This document shows, one piece after another, positions 1 through 6,503 of a stretch of 8,087 nucleotides of DNA. Positions within the stretch are counted from its first letter, which is position 1, and each line of letters begins with the position of its first letter. The notes under the pieces were generated by a model, which did no database searches, had not been told where the DNA came from, and saw only the letters and a list, made by a program, of their open reading frames with translations. The stretch comes from an uncultured Acidobacteriota bacterium (GTDB taxonomy: Bacteria; Acidobacteriota; Terriglobia; Terriglobales; Acidobacteriaceae). Made by a program: the position numbers and the translations under genes. Location: assembly GCA_903832475.1 (NCBI GenBank), contig CAILBQ010000398.1:1-8087 (forward strand), written 5' to 3'.

Positions 1-1113
1 AATCCACTGCCCTCGCTGGCCGGGGTGCTTCCGGGCGACCGCACCGTGCCGCCGGAACTGCGCGACTACACTCCGGTGTACCACCGCAAGCAATACTTAA
101 TGGTGCCGGTTGATCTCAATAACAAGACACGCCAGCTTTTCGTTCTGGATTCGGGGATTCGCCTGAGCACGATGACCTCCAATGTCGCGCATTCGATTTC
201 TGCAACGAAAGTCAATTTCACCAACCCGATTCAAACCGTGTCGGGCGCAACGTTGCAGGTATACCGCGACAGCTTCGACTTCCAATTTGCGAATCAGTCC
301 TTGGAGCATCAAGGACACATCCTGGAATTCGATCCTTCCAATATCTCCAGGACTGCGGGAGTTGAGGTTGCGGGTATGCTGGGATTCGATATGCTGCACA
401 CGCTAACGATGCACCTCGACTACCGGGATGGACTGGTGAAGTTCGAGTCCGCGGAAACGGGGACCTCGGGTCACGGGCGCGGCAATCACGGTGCTGACGT
501 TGTGGAATGCCCGAGCAACGACTCGGGAGACCGGCCCTTGAATTCTGTCATTCAGGCAAAGGTAACAGGACTTATCGAGTCCACGCATCTGAAACCCGGC
601 AAAGCAGTGACGGTGACGGTCGTGAACCGATGGGAAGACCCGGAATGCTCTCTATCCGCGGGAGCCATTTTGTACGGCCATGTTACAGAATCCAGTTCAT
701 CTCAATCGCCGGAAAGTTCAACGCTGGGTCTAATGTTCGATCATGGTGATTGTGATGGGCATGAAAAAAAGCCGTTGTCGCTTCGGTTGATTGGTGTGGT
801 GGCGTCGCCGGATTCATTTGTAGGTCTGCAAAGCGTCGTGCCATCCGAGGTGGCGGGCGGGGCGCGCAGCATCTCGGTTGTCGAATCTACGATGGGTTCT
901 TTCGCGCTGGACGTCAATCTGAATCCGGACGGGCCTCCGCATACGATTCATCCCGGCATTGCGGCCGGACTCCCCAAGCTGAAACTGGAACCACTTGGCG
1001 GTGCGAGCTGCAGCGCACGGTTCACGACTACAGAACACAGCGTCAAGCTGGGCGCGGGCGCGCAATTGTTGCTCACACGCCAGTCGTTGACCACGGCACA
1101 AGGCAGTGAGTAA
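1..1113 (+). CDS. Retropepsin-like aspartyl protease domain protein with C-terminal acidobacterial-type domain (5' partial)
   Basis: The frame is open to the left edge, so this is the C-terminal part of a longer protein. A GTG at 25 is only an internal valine and has no ribosome site. Numbering from that codon, residues about 22-142 form one retropepsin-type lobe: the active-site-like Asp-Ser-Gly is at 42-44 in the context FVLDSG, and the end of the lobe, AGMLGFDML then LDYRDGLVKFE (116-141), resembles the usual lobe ending. An upstream lobe may lie outside the window. Residues about 170-352 form a second beta-rich region with LKPGKAVTVTVV, AGAILYGHVTES and a final KLGAGAQLLLTR. From memory this resembles secreted Acidobacteria proteins with a 'KGSKLIGHVTEA' motif, of unknown function. 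Envelope location is inferred; the signal peptide would be off-window. Proteolytic activity is unproven: the DSG triad fits, but the partner lobe cannot be seen. Confidence 0.8.
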   Translation, partial: NPLPSLAGVLPGDRTVPPELRDYTPVYHRKQYLMVPVDLNNKTRQLFVLDSGIRLSTMTSNVAHSISATKVNFTNPIQTVSGATLQVYRDSFDFQFANQSLEHQGHILEFDPSNISRTAGVEVAGMLGFDMLHTLTMHLDYRDGLVKFESAETGTSGHGRGNHGADVVECPSNDSGDRPLNSVIQAKVTGLIESTHLKPGKAVTVTVVNRWEDPECSLSAGAILYGHVTESSSSQSPESSTLGLMFDHGDCDGHEKKPLSLRLIGVVASPDSFVGLQSVVPSEVAGGARSISVVESTMGSFALDVNLNPDGPPHTIHPGIAAGLPKLKLEPLGGASCSARFTTTEHSVKLGAGAQLLLTRQSLTTAQGSE

Positions 1114-1130
1114 GGCGCTAAGTATGCTCC

Positions 1131-1149
1131 GTTGATTGATAGAATCAAC
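1131..1149. repeat. Perfect inverted repeat after the protease gene
   Basis: GTTGATT (1131-1137) and AATCAAC (1143-1149) are perfect 7-base complements around a 5-base loop, 17 bases past the protease stop. The stem is AT-rich and no T-run follows, so it is a poor intrinsic terminator. It could be an operator for the gene at 1292 or chance. The rest of the 1114-1291 gap holds a TATAAA (1252-1257) that could be a -10 element about 35 bases before the next start, without a convincing -35. Confidence 0.35.
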
Positions 1150-1291
1150 TTCTGCTGAGCGCCCGGCTGCCGGCTACTTTTGATGTCCTCCTGGAAAGCG
1201 ACGTTCTGACGAGCACTGCGCAGCGCAACATGCGCTGGAAGCTGGTGTCTCTATAAACGGAAACGGATCGAGATTCCAGAAGGAGTTACAA

Positions 1292-1738
1292 ATGCGAAGG
1301 AACTTCCCCACTCTTGTTTTAAGCGTAGCTATGCTTGCCGGGATGCCTGCCGGCGTTGTGCTCGCACAGAGTCAAACCGATGCAACCCAAGGCGCGGCGA
1401 CGGCTACGTCTAAAATGCCTCCAGCGGATGCGAAGCCTCATCACGCGCCGAACCCTGCGCGACAGGCAAAGATGATGGCGAAGAGGCTTGGACTGTCAGC
1501 AGACCAGACAGGAAAGATTGAGCCGATTCTGGCCGATCGTCATCAGCAGATGGAAAGTGTCAGAGGCGACAACAGTCTGGCTCCTAAAGACAGGCATGCG
1601 AAGGTGAAAGAGATCAAACAGGATAGCGACCAGAAGATTGAAGCGATCCTGAATGATACTCAGAAGCAGCAGTACGAGCAGATGAAACAGGACCGCAAGG
1701 CGCACCGGTCACAGAATCTGCCTCCTTCCGGAGAATAA
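1292..1738 (+). CDS. Small exported Spy/LTxxQ-like helical protein
   Basis: A 148-residue protein with a clear signal peptide: basic start MRRN, hydrophobic core at about 6-24, likely cleavage after VLA at 25 (mature start QSQTD). A Pro/Ala/Thr-rich linker (about 27-56) precedes a charged, all-helical region (56-140). Two LTxxQ-like motifs are visible, LSADQ (68-72) and LNDTQ (120-124), each followed by K/I-rich helix, as in the Spy/CpxP group of periplasmic chaperones and stress sensors. The long charged helix after each motif also fits. The start is supported by AAGGAG at 1280-1285, six bases before the ATG. The gap to the previous gene is 178 bases and a strong hairpin follows, so it is probably transcribed alone. 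Membership of Spy is by motif and architecture only; it could be a lineage-specific small protein with the same fold. Confidence 0.75.
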   Translation: MRRNFPTLVLSVAMLAGMPAGVVLAQSQTDATQGAATATSKMPPADAKPHHAPNPARQAKMMAKRLGLSADQTGKIEPILADRHQQMESVRGDNSLAPKDRHAKVKEIKQDSDQKIEAILNDTQKQQYEQMKQDRKAHRSQNLPPSGE

Positions 1739-1753
1739 TGTCTGGTGCATGAG

Positions 1754-1787
1754 CTTGCTCCTGTCCGATTGGATCGGCGGGAGCAAG
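1754..1787 (+). terminator. Long hairpin, probable terminator of the Spy-like gene
   Basis: CTTGCTCC (1754-1761) pairs perfectly with GGAGCAAG (1780-1787). Inside it, CCGAT (1765-1769) pairs with ATCGG (1773-1777) around TGG. The two stems stack with small internal loops into one rod about 15 bases below the stop codon. What follows (AGCATTTGAG) has only three consecutive T, so it is not a textbook intrinsic terminator. It may instead block exonucleases or act with Rho. Confidence 0.55.
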
Positions 1788-1925
1788 AGCATTTGAGACT
1801 AGAGCAAAGTGAAGTTGATGCGGAGTGAAAGGTGGTTGGCGATTCCCGGGTACATGCTTGTAACTAAAATGTATGACGAGCATCTCAAGAGTGAGTCCGA
1901 TGTCCGCGGATCCAGGAGAATGTCA

Positions 1926-2609
1926 ATGTTTCGTGCTGCTTGCTTCCGCCATGCTTCTTTGTTTGCGATGATTTTGCTTGCCTCGAACGTAGGGTGCCGG
2001 GCTGAGACCCGAACGCGTCTGCCGGCTCCGACGAAAGATGTTGCGCTGGCCGCCAAGCCGGACAAGCAAACGGCTGTTTTCGCAGGAGGATGTTTCTGGG
2101 GGACGCAATCTGTGTTTGAACGCGTCAAGGGCGTTGTTGCAACTACCGCTGGATATGCGGGGGGATCGGCGGCGACGGCCACCTACGACCAGGTCACAAC
2201 GGAAACGACGGGGCATGCTGAATCTGTCAAGGTGGTTTTTGACCCCTCCAGAATTACGTATGGACAATTGCTTCGAATCTATTTTTCTGTGGTTCACGAT
2301 CCGACCCAGTTGAATCGGCAAGGGCCGGATATCGGGACGTCTTATCGTTCGGCGATTTTCTATACCAACGACGAACAGAAGAGTCTGAGTGAGGCGTACA
2401 TCGCACAGCTCGAAGCGGTGAAAGCATTTCCAAAACCGATCGTGACGCAGGTTGTGCCGCTCAAGGGATTCTACGACGCAGAATCCTACCACCAGGACTA
2501 TGCTCTCTACCATCCAGATAACAGCTATATCCTGGTTTGCGATAAACCCAAAATCGACGCGTTGAAGGCGCAGTTTCCGGAGCTGTTTCAAGAATACAAA
2601 GGCAAGTAG
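1926..2609 (+). CDS. msrA: Exported peptide methionine sulfoxide reductase A
   Basis: Reduces the S-epimer of methionine sulfoxide in oxidised proteins. With ATG 1926 as residue 1 (227 aa), the catalytic motif GGCFWG has Cys56. Residues matching those essential in E. coli MsrA are present at the expected spacing: Tyr87, Glu99 (in TGHAES), Asp135 and Tyr140 (in QGPDIGTSYRSAIFY). The family ending AESYHQDYALYHPDN follows. The ATG at 1926 is chosen because AGGAG (1914-1918) lies 7 bases upstream; the in-frame ATG at 1920 is too close and the one at 1809 adds 39 residues unlike any MsrA. Residues 1-26 are basic then hydrophobic, indicating export. Cys24 in SNVGC resembles a lipobox, but Asn at -3 is atypical, so soluble periplasmic and lipoprotein forms are both possible. 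A single late Cys205 (in YILVCDKPK) sits where one-Cys homologs usually have another residue. A -10-like TAAAAT lies at 1865-1870 without a clear -35. Confidence 0.93.
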   Translation: MFRAACFRHASLFAMILLASNVGCRAETRTRLPAPTKDVALAAKPDKQTAVFAGGCFWGTQSVFERVKGVVATTAGYAGGSAATATYDQVTTETTGHAESVKVVFDPSRITYGQLLRIYFSVVHDPTQLNRQGPDIGTSYRSAIFYTNDEQKSLSEAYIAQLEAVKAFPKPIVTQVVPLKGFYDAESYHQDYALYHPDNSYILVCDKPKIDALKAQFPELFQEYKGK

Positions 2610-2720
2610 CAGCGTCGGCGGCTTGAGGCGCATCTGACTGGATAGAACGTTATGACCGGATGGCCGATTCAGGCAAAGGGTCGCAACGGGACAGACTGAC
2701 CAGGGAGCTTATTGCCTGCT

Positions 2721-3101
2721 ATGAAATTACGCATCAAGGGAAATTCTCTGCGGCTCAGAGTATCGCGGACCGACGTCAAGCGCCTCATGGACGAAGGAAC
2801 GATTGAGGAGTCGATTCGCTTTGCTCAGGAGGCGGATGCCACCTTGACGTACGCGCTCGAGAAGTCGGATTCTGAAGCCGATCTAGCTGTGCGCTACAAG
2901 GCGCAGAAAGTAACCGTTGCGATCCCGTCTGAGGATGTGCGCAGATGGGCCAATGGGGATGGTGTCGGCATCTACGCGAGCGTCAGAGCGGGATCGCAGG
3001 AATTAGCGATCCTGGTCGAGAAGGATTTTGCGTGCCTGGATGGAAACGACGCGGAAGGTGAGGATACGTTTGCCAATCCGAGCCTGCAGGGCGTCTGCTA
3101 A
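2721..3101 (+). CDS. Small DUF7009-like conserved protein
   Basis: A 126-residue protein beginning MKLRIKGNSLRLRVSRTDV. I recognise this opening, the middle ATLTYAL and VTVAIPSEDVRRWA, and the ending LVEKDFACLDG...EDTFANPS as the pattern of a small conserved family that I recall as DUF7009, function unknown. There is no signal peptide or membrane segment, so it should be cytoplasmic; the fold looks mixed alpha/beta. Start choice is uncertain: a TTG at 2712 has GGGAG (2703-2707) at only 4 bases, while the ATG at 2721 gives the family-like N-terminus but places that site 13 bases away. It lies 111 bases after msrA on the same strand, so co-transcription is possible but not shown. Its stop is only 16 bases from the 3' end of the convergent pseudogene. 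Two cysteines (107 and 126) are visible, with no recognisable catalytic motif. Confidence 0.72.
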   Translation: MKLRIKGNSLRLRVSRTDVKRLMDEGTIEESIRFAQEADATLTYALEKSDSEADLAVRYKAQKVTVAIPSEDVRRWANGDGVGIYASVRAGSQELAILVEKDFACLDGNDAEGEDTFANPSLQGVC

Positions 3102-3117
3102 GCTGCGTGGCTCGTGA

Positions 3118-3897
3118 CTATTTGCTCGTAGGAGCAACGCGCCATACGCTGCGAGTGCCCATCGTCGGTGAGATAAAGCGCTCCGTCCTCGCCAATGGCG
3201 ACGCCGATGGGCTGGTCCCAGATCTGACCTTCGCGGGTGACGAATCCGGACAGAAAGTCTTCATAGCTGCCGTCGGCATGGCCATCTTGCATGGGGATGT
3301 GAATGACTTCGTAGCCGGCGCGGTTGGCGCGATTCCATGTGCGGCTGCACCAGCACGTCAGGCGTGATGACGTTGGAGGCGATGTCGACCCGCTTGCAGT
3401 TTTTCGCCTGCTCAGCGGTGAGCGCGGGTGCTTGTAGATTGGGGCCGGTGCCCTGGTGTATGGGTTGGGCAGGCGCGGATCCTTGTGGCCGCCAATGTAG
3501 TACGACGGCCATCCGTAGAAGCCGCCTTCTTTGACCGAGGTCACGTAGTCGGGGACGAGGTGGTTGCCGAGATTGTCACGTTCGTTGGTGGAGCACCATA
3601 GCTGGCCGGTGATGGGACGGATAGCTTCGCCGACGCAGTTTCGAATGCCGGAGGCGTAAACCTCGACGAACTTACCTTAGGCGTGTATTCGAGAACGTCG
3701 GCGCGATGGAATTCTTTAGAGTCGGTATCGGCGTCGTCGACGCTGAAATCGGATCCAACGGAGACGAGCATGTGCCTCCCATCCTTTGTGAAGACACGTC
3801 GCTGGTCCTGTGACCGCCGCCGGTAAGCTGGGCGTAGCCGGGAATGATGTTGGTATGGATGGCAGCGGATGCCCGCCTGCGATCGTACTCCGATGAT
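3118..3897 (-). pseudogene. Decayed PQQ-dependent sugar/L-sorbosone dehydrogenase-type beta-propeller
   Basis: Read on the minus strand from high to low coordinates, family segments appear in switching frames: NIIPGYAQLTGGGH (about 3860-3815), FTKDGRHMLVSVGS then KEFHRADVLEYTP (about 3797-3680), KFVEVYASGIRNC, GQLWCSTNERDNLG and VKEGGFYGWPSYYIGG (about 3675-3490), ITPDVLVQPH (about 3372-3343), then WNRANRAGYEVIHIPM and YEDFLSGFVTREGQIWDQP (about 3340-3190), and finally VWRVAPTSK with a stop at 3118-3120. Frame breaks: about 3795 (one base lost), about 3676 (one base lost), between 3440 and 3480, about 3340 (roughly 29 codons missing plus a frame change), and an extra base in CCC at 3158-3160. 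The N-terminal part of the usual protein (well over 100 residues) is absent and no start is visible. An intact member would be an exported quinoprotein-like sugar dehydrogenase. No long open frame remains, so it is surely non-functional unless several breaks are sequencing errors. Confidence 0.88.
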
Positions 3898-3932
3898 TTT
3901 GAGGCTATGCAGACATAGGGAAAGACACCCTA

Positions 3933-4139
3933 TCAGAGGGGATCTTCCTCATCGGCTTCCTCTTCTTCCTCCTCTAACTCGTCTTCATCGTCGGGATCCA
4001 TTTCGTCATCGTCATCTTCGCCAAGGGGAACAGCTTCGGTGAGGTCTTCCTGCGGTCCTTCCTCGATGGGCGGAAAAACGTCAGGGCTGTCAATATCAGT
4101 GATGGGATCGGGAGCGAGCGGATTTGTAGTGGGGGTCAT
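3933..4139 (-). CDS. Extremely acidic 68-residue protein of unknown function
   Basis: The ATG (4139-4137) is preceded by AGGAGG (minus strand, 4149-4144), the best ribosome site in the window though only 4 bases away. The product has 31 Asp/Glu among 68 residues and no Lys, Arg, His or Cys, for a net charge near -31. The first half (to about residue 38) is Pro/Thr/Asp-rich with DITDIDSPDVFPPIEEGPQ-like composition; the second half is almost wholly acidic, with runs DDDDE and EEEEEE. It has no signal peptide or membrane segment and is predicted disordered. I do not recognise a family. Possible roles, as inference only: a nucleic-acid-mimic or histone-like partner, metal or cation buffer, or chaperone tail. 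It lies 36 bases upstream of the pseudogene remnant on the same strand and is divergent from the GH20 gene. The GA-rich coding tract is prone to slippage. Reality of the gene rests on the ribosome site and biased composition. Confidence 0.6.
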   Translation of the reverse strand: MTPTTNPLAPDPITDIDSPDVFPPIEEGPQEDLTEAVPLGEDDDDEMDPDDEDELEEEEEEADEEDPL

Positions 4140-4289
4140 TTTTCCTCCTGAGGTTAGGATGCGCGGAAGGTCTGGCGCGTTCGTTCCGGAAGCTGGCGTC
4201 AGTGGTTGCGGAAGTTTTGACGAGGCGGAAAGGCAAGTGCCGGGATAGCTGGGTAATAATGGGAGCTATTTCCTCTGGAAGGTTTCCGC
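4140..4289. promoter_or_regulatory. Divergent intergenic region between acidic-protein and GH20 genes
   Basis: These 150 bases must carry the start signals for both divergent genes. On the plus strand TTGACG (4217-4222) resembles a -35 and TAATAAT (4254-4260) a -10, but they are about 31 bases apart, too far for one sigma-70 promoter, so no exact promoter is claimed. GGAAGG (4277-4282) is the GH20 ribosome site; TTCC stretches on both sides (4270-4273, 4284-4287) could pair with it weakly. Confidence 0.35.
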
Positions 4290-6341
4290 ATGAACAGGTT
4301 TTTTCTTCGTAGCCGATTTCAAACGTTTATTCTCTTGACGCCCGTGCTAGCTGCAGCAACTTCGTTTGCAGAGCAGCCATCGTTGATGCCTTGGCCCAGT
4401 CAAATCGATATCAAAAGCGGAACCATGAGCCTGGCGCACCCGCTGCGCGTGGAGATCAGCGGATGCGATGCGCGGCTGGTTCACGCTGTCGATCGCTTTC
4501 GGGCGCAGCTCTCGCTGCAGACGGGAGACCACTACCGTCATCAGGATCCGGAGGCGAACGAAAACGCGGTGCTAACGATTCACTGCTCCTCGCAGGGATT
4601 GCCGGTGCAGTCGGTCAGCGAGGATGAGAGCTATGCGTTGGAGGTCGATGCCGGGGGAGCAAAGCTGGATGCGCCAACTCCGCTGGGCGCGATGCATGGA
4701 TTGCAGACACTGCTGCAACTGGCGGAGTGGGGGCCGGGCGGCTGGGACATTCCAGCGGTGAGGGTGCAGGATACCCCGCGGTTTGCGTGGCGTGGATTGA
4801 TGATCGACGTTTCCCGGCATTTCATGCCGCTGGATCAACTGGAGCGCGAGATCGACGGCATGGCCGCGGTCAAGTTGAACGTGCTGCACGTGCATCTTTC
4901 GGACGACCAGGGATTTCGCGTGGAAAGCAAGAAGGCGCCCAAACTGCAGTTGCTGGCTTCGGAGGGCATGTTCTATACACAGGACCAGATTCGTGAACTG
5001 GTGGCGTTTGCACGAGAGCGTGGGGTGCGGATCATTCCGGAGTTTGATGTGCCCGGTCACTCGACTTGCTGGACGGTGGCGTATCCGGAGCTGGCGTCGG
5101 ACACGCCTTCTCCGCGACTGGTGCGCAACCAGACCGACCAGCAGCTTCCTCCGCTCGACCCGACCAACGAGAAGGTATACAAGCTGCTGGATGATGTCTT
5201 TGGAGAGATGGCCAGGCTCTTTCCCGATGCCTATTTCCATATTGGCGGGGACGAGGTCGATCCCAAGTACTGGAACAAGAGCGAGCACATCCAGGCTTTC
5301 ATGAAAACGCACGACTTGAAGGATGCCGATGCGCTGCAGGCCATGTTCAACAAGAGGCTGCTAGCCATCGTGACCAAGCATGGCAAACGCATGATTGGGT
5401 GGGATGAGATCCTGGTTCCGGAGCTGCCAAAGGAGTCGATGATTCAATCGTGGCGAGGTCCCAAGGCGCTCGCTGTGGCGGCGAAGCAGGGCTTTTCGAC
5501 GATTTTGTCTGCGGGTTATTACATCGACCTGATGTACCCTGCTTCCTATCACTATCTGGTCGACCCTCTGGCGGGGGATGCAGCCAACCTGACGCCTGAG
5601 GAGCAGAAACGCATCCTGGGCGGCGAGGCCGCGGAGTGGGCGGAATACATCACGCCGGAGAACGCGGACAATCGCATTTGGCCTCGCACTGCGGCAGTGG
5701 CGGAGCGCTACTGGTCGCCTGCTTCGGTACGCGATGTGGACTCGATGTATGCGCGGCTTGATCGCGTCAGTACGGAGCTGGAATTCTTTGGCTTGACGCA
5801 TCGCTCCAGCCAGGAGCGGATGCTGGCGCGGCTTGCGGGTAGCGCTCCGAAGGATGTGGTGATGGTCTTGGCGGAGACGCTTGAGCCGGTCAAGGAATAC
5901 GAACGGGGAGAGACACATGAGTTCGATGCCGACATGCCGCTGAATCAGTTCATCGACGCGCTTTCGCCGGAGAGCGAAGCATCGCGACGATTCAACCGGC
6001 TCGTGGATAGGGCGCTGAGCAATCCGCAGGATCTGGTCGCGAGACGAGATGTGCGGCGGATTCTGGAACGATGGCGGGAGAACGATGCGCTGTTGCAGCC
6101 CTATGTGTCGGCTTCGTGGCCTCTGCAGTCGATCGTGGTCTTCTCCACACCGGTGTCGCAGTTGGGTAGCGTCGGTTTGGAAGCGCTAGACGCGATGGAA
6201 GACAACGTGGTGGTTACAGCAGGTGAGCATGCGGCGCATCTGGACGTATTGAAAACGGCGGAAGCGCACCACTCGATGTTGCAGATTGCAGTAACACCGG
6301 GCGTGCGCAAGCTGGTGGAGGCAGAGAAGCTGACCCGTTGA
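4290..6341 (+). CDS. Secreted GH20 beta-N-acetylhexosaminidase
   Basis: Predicted to remove terminal beta-linked GlcNAc/GalNAc from chitin oligomers, peptidoglycan fragments or glycans (EC 3.2.1.52). The 683-residue protein has a signal peptide (cleavage after SFA at 27), an N-terminal GH20b-type domain (about 30-160), and a GH20 catalytic barrel (about 164-500). Visible active-site features: RGLMIDVSRHF with Arg168, the catalytic Asp321-Glu322 pair in HIGGDEV (the Asp steers the substrate N-acetyl group, the Glu is the acid/base), Trp371 in GWDE, Trp388 in QSWRG, Tyr410/Tyr411, and Glu449-Trp450 in GGEAAEW. After the barrel comes a helical extension of about 180 residues (500-683) lacking carbohydrate-binding-module hallmarks; I have an impression that related Acidobacteria enzymes share it. 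The ATG is supported by GGAAGG 7 bases upstream. Gaps of 150 bases before and 162 after suggest a single-gene unit. Periplasmic or outer-surface location is inferred. Confidence 0.95.
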   Translation: MNRFFLRSRFQTFILLTPVLAAATSFAEQPSLMPWPSQIDIKSGTMSLAHPLRVEISGCDARLVHAVDRFRAQLSLQTGDHYRHQDPEANENAVLTIHCSSQGLPVQSVSEDESYALEVDAGGAKLDAPTPLGAMHGLQTLLQLAEWGPGGWDIPAVRVQDTPRFAWRGLMIDVSRHFMPLDQLEREIDGMAAVKLNVLHVHLSDDQGFRVESKKAPKLQLLASEGMFYTQDQIRELVAFARERGVRIIPEFDVPGHSTCWTVAYPELASDTPSPRLVRNQTDQQLPPLDPTNEKVYKLLDDVFGEMARLFPDAYFHIGGDEVDPKYWNKSEHIQAFMKTHDLKDADALQAMFNKRLLAIVTKHGKRMIGWDEILVPELPKESMIQSWRGPKALAVAAKQGFSTILSAGYYIDLMYPASYHYLVDPLAGDAANLTPEEQKRILGGEAAEWAEYITPENADNRIWPRTAAVAERYWSPASVRDVDSMYARLDRVSTELEFFGLTHRSSQERMLARLAGSAPKDVVMVLAETLEPVKEYERGETHEFDADMPLNQFIDALSPESEASRRFNRLVDRALSNPQDLVARRDVRRILERWRENDALLQPYVSASWPLQSIVVFSTPVSQLGSVGLEALDAMEDNVVVTAGEHAAHLDVLKTAEAHHSMLQIAVTPGVRKLVEAEKLTR

Positions 6342-6405
6342 TGCCTCGACGGCAGAGCAGCGGCGCTGAGGCGCAAGAGAGCGATCCAAAGGAGGACGCC
6401 TTCGG

Positions 6406-6421
6406 CGTGACGCAGGTCACG
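6406..6421. promoter_or_regulatory. CRP/FNR-family-like palindrome upstream of the cytochrome gene
   Basis: CGTGACGCAGGTCACG is a perfect palindrome with 6-base arms and contains GTGA-N6-TCAC, the core of the CRP-type consensus. Its centre is about 90 bases before the cytochrome c start, a usual distance for an activator. It overlaps a short ACGCC-TTC-GGCGT stem (6396-6408), so it may instead be part of RNA hairpins ending the GH20 transcript. The remainder of the 6342-6503 gap shows nothing else clear except TGTAAT (6479-6484), a possible -10. Confidence 0.35.
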
Positions 6422-6503
6422 GGAAAAGGTGCTTCGAAGCAGATAGAGTGCGTAGGCACGGTGACTTTAGAGTGGCTGTGTAATTGCCGAAGGAGTTTTT
6501 CAG

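Noticed and set aside
25..27. GTG as the start of the protease-domain protein
   Set aside because: The frame is open upstream to the edge, there is no ribosome site, and the preceding codons read as protein; it is an internal valine.
1131..1149. FNR box (TTGAT-N4-ATCAA)
   Set aside because: The half-sites are present but the spacer is 7 bases instead of 4, so it does not fit the consensus.
1809..1925. Extended MsrA N-terminus from ATG 1809
   Set aside because: The extra 39 residues do not look like MsrA or a leader, and AGGAG at 1914-1918 with a signal peptide from 1926 supports the later start.
1923..2633. Long minus-strand frame antisense to msrA
   Set aside because: Shadow of msrA: basic, compositionally odd translation, no ribosome site, no recognisable motif.
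3098..3544. Intact 148-residue minus-strand gene
   Set aside because: It is only a fragment of the decayed dehydrogenase: it starts at an internal GTG, loses the family frame at the NPY segment, regains it near 3340, and reads past the ancestral stop.
3950..3975. Plus-strand CTTCCTC-type tract as a simple repeat or CRISPR-like array
   Set aside because: It is just the complement of the Glu-codon run of the acidic gene; no spacers or regular units.
4039..4248. Plus-strand frame over the acidic gene and its upstream region
   Set aside because: Ser/Gly/Val-rich complement of an Asp/Glu-rich gene, with no ribosome site; the minus-strand frame has AGGAGG and a biased composition.
4572..5312. Long minus-strand frame antisense to the GH20 gene (also 5361-5918)
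   Set aside because: Histidine/arginine-rich translation typical of reverse frames of a GC-rich gene; the plus strand encodes clear GH20 catalytic motifs.
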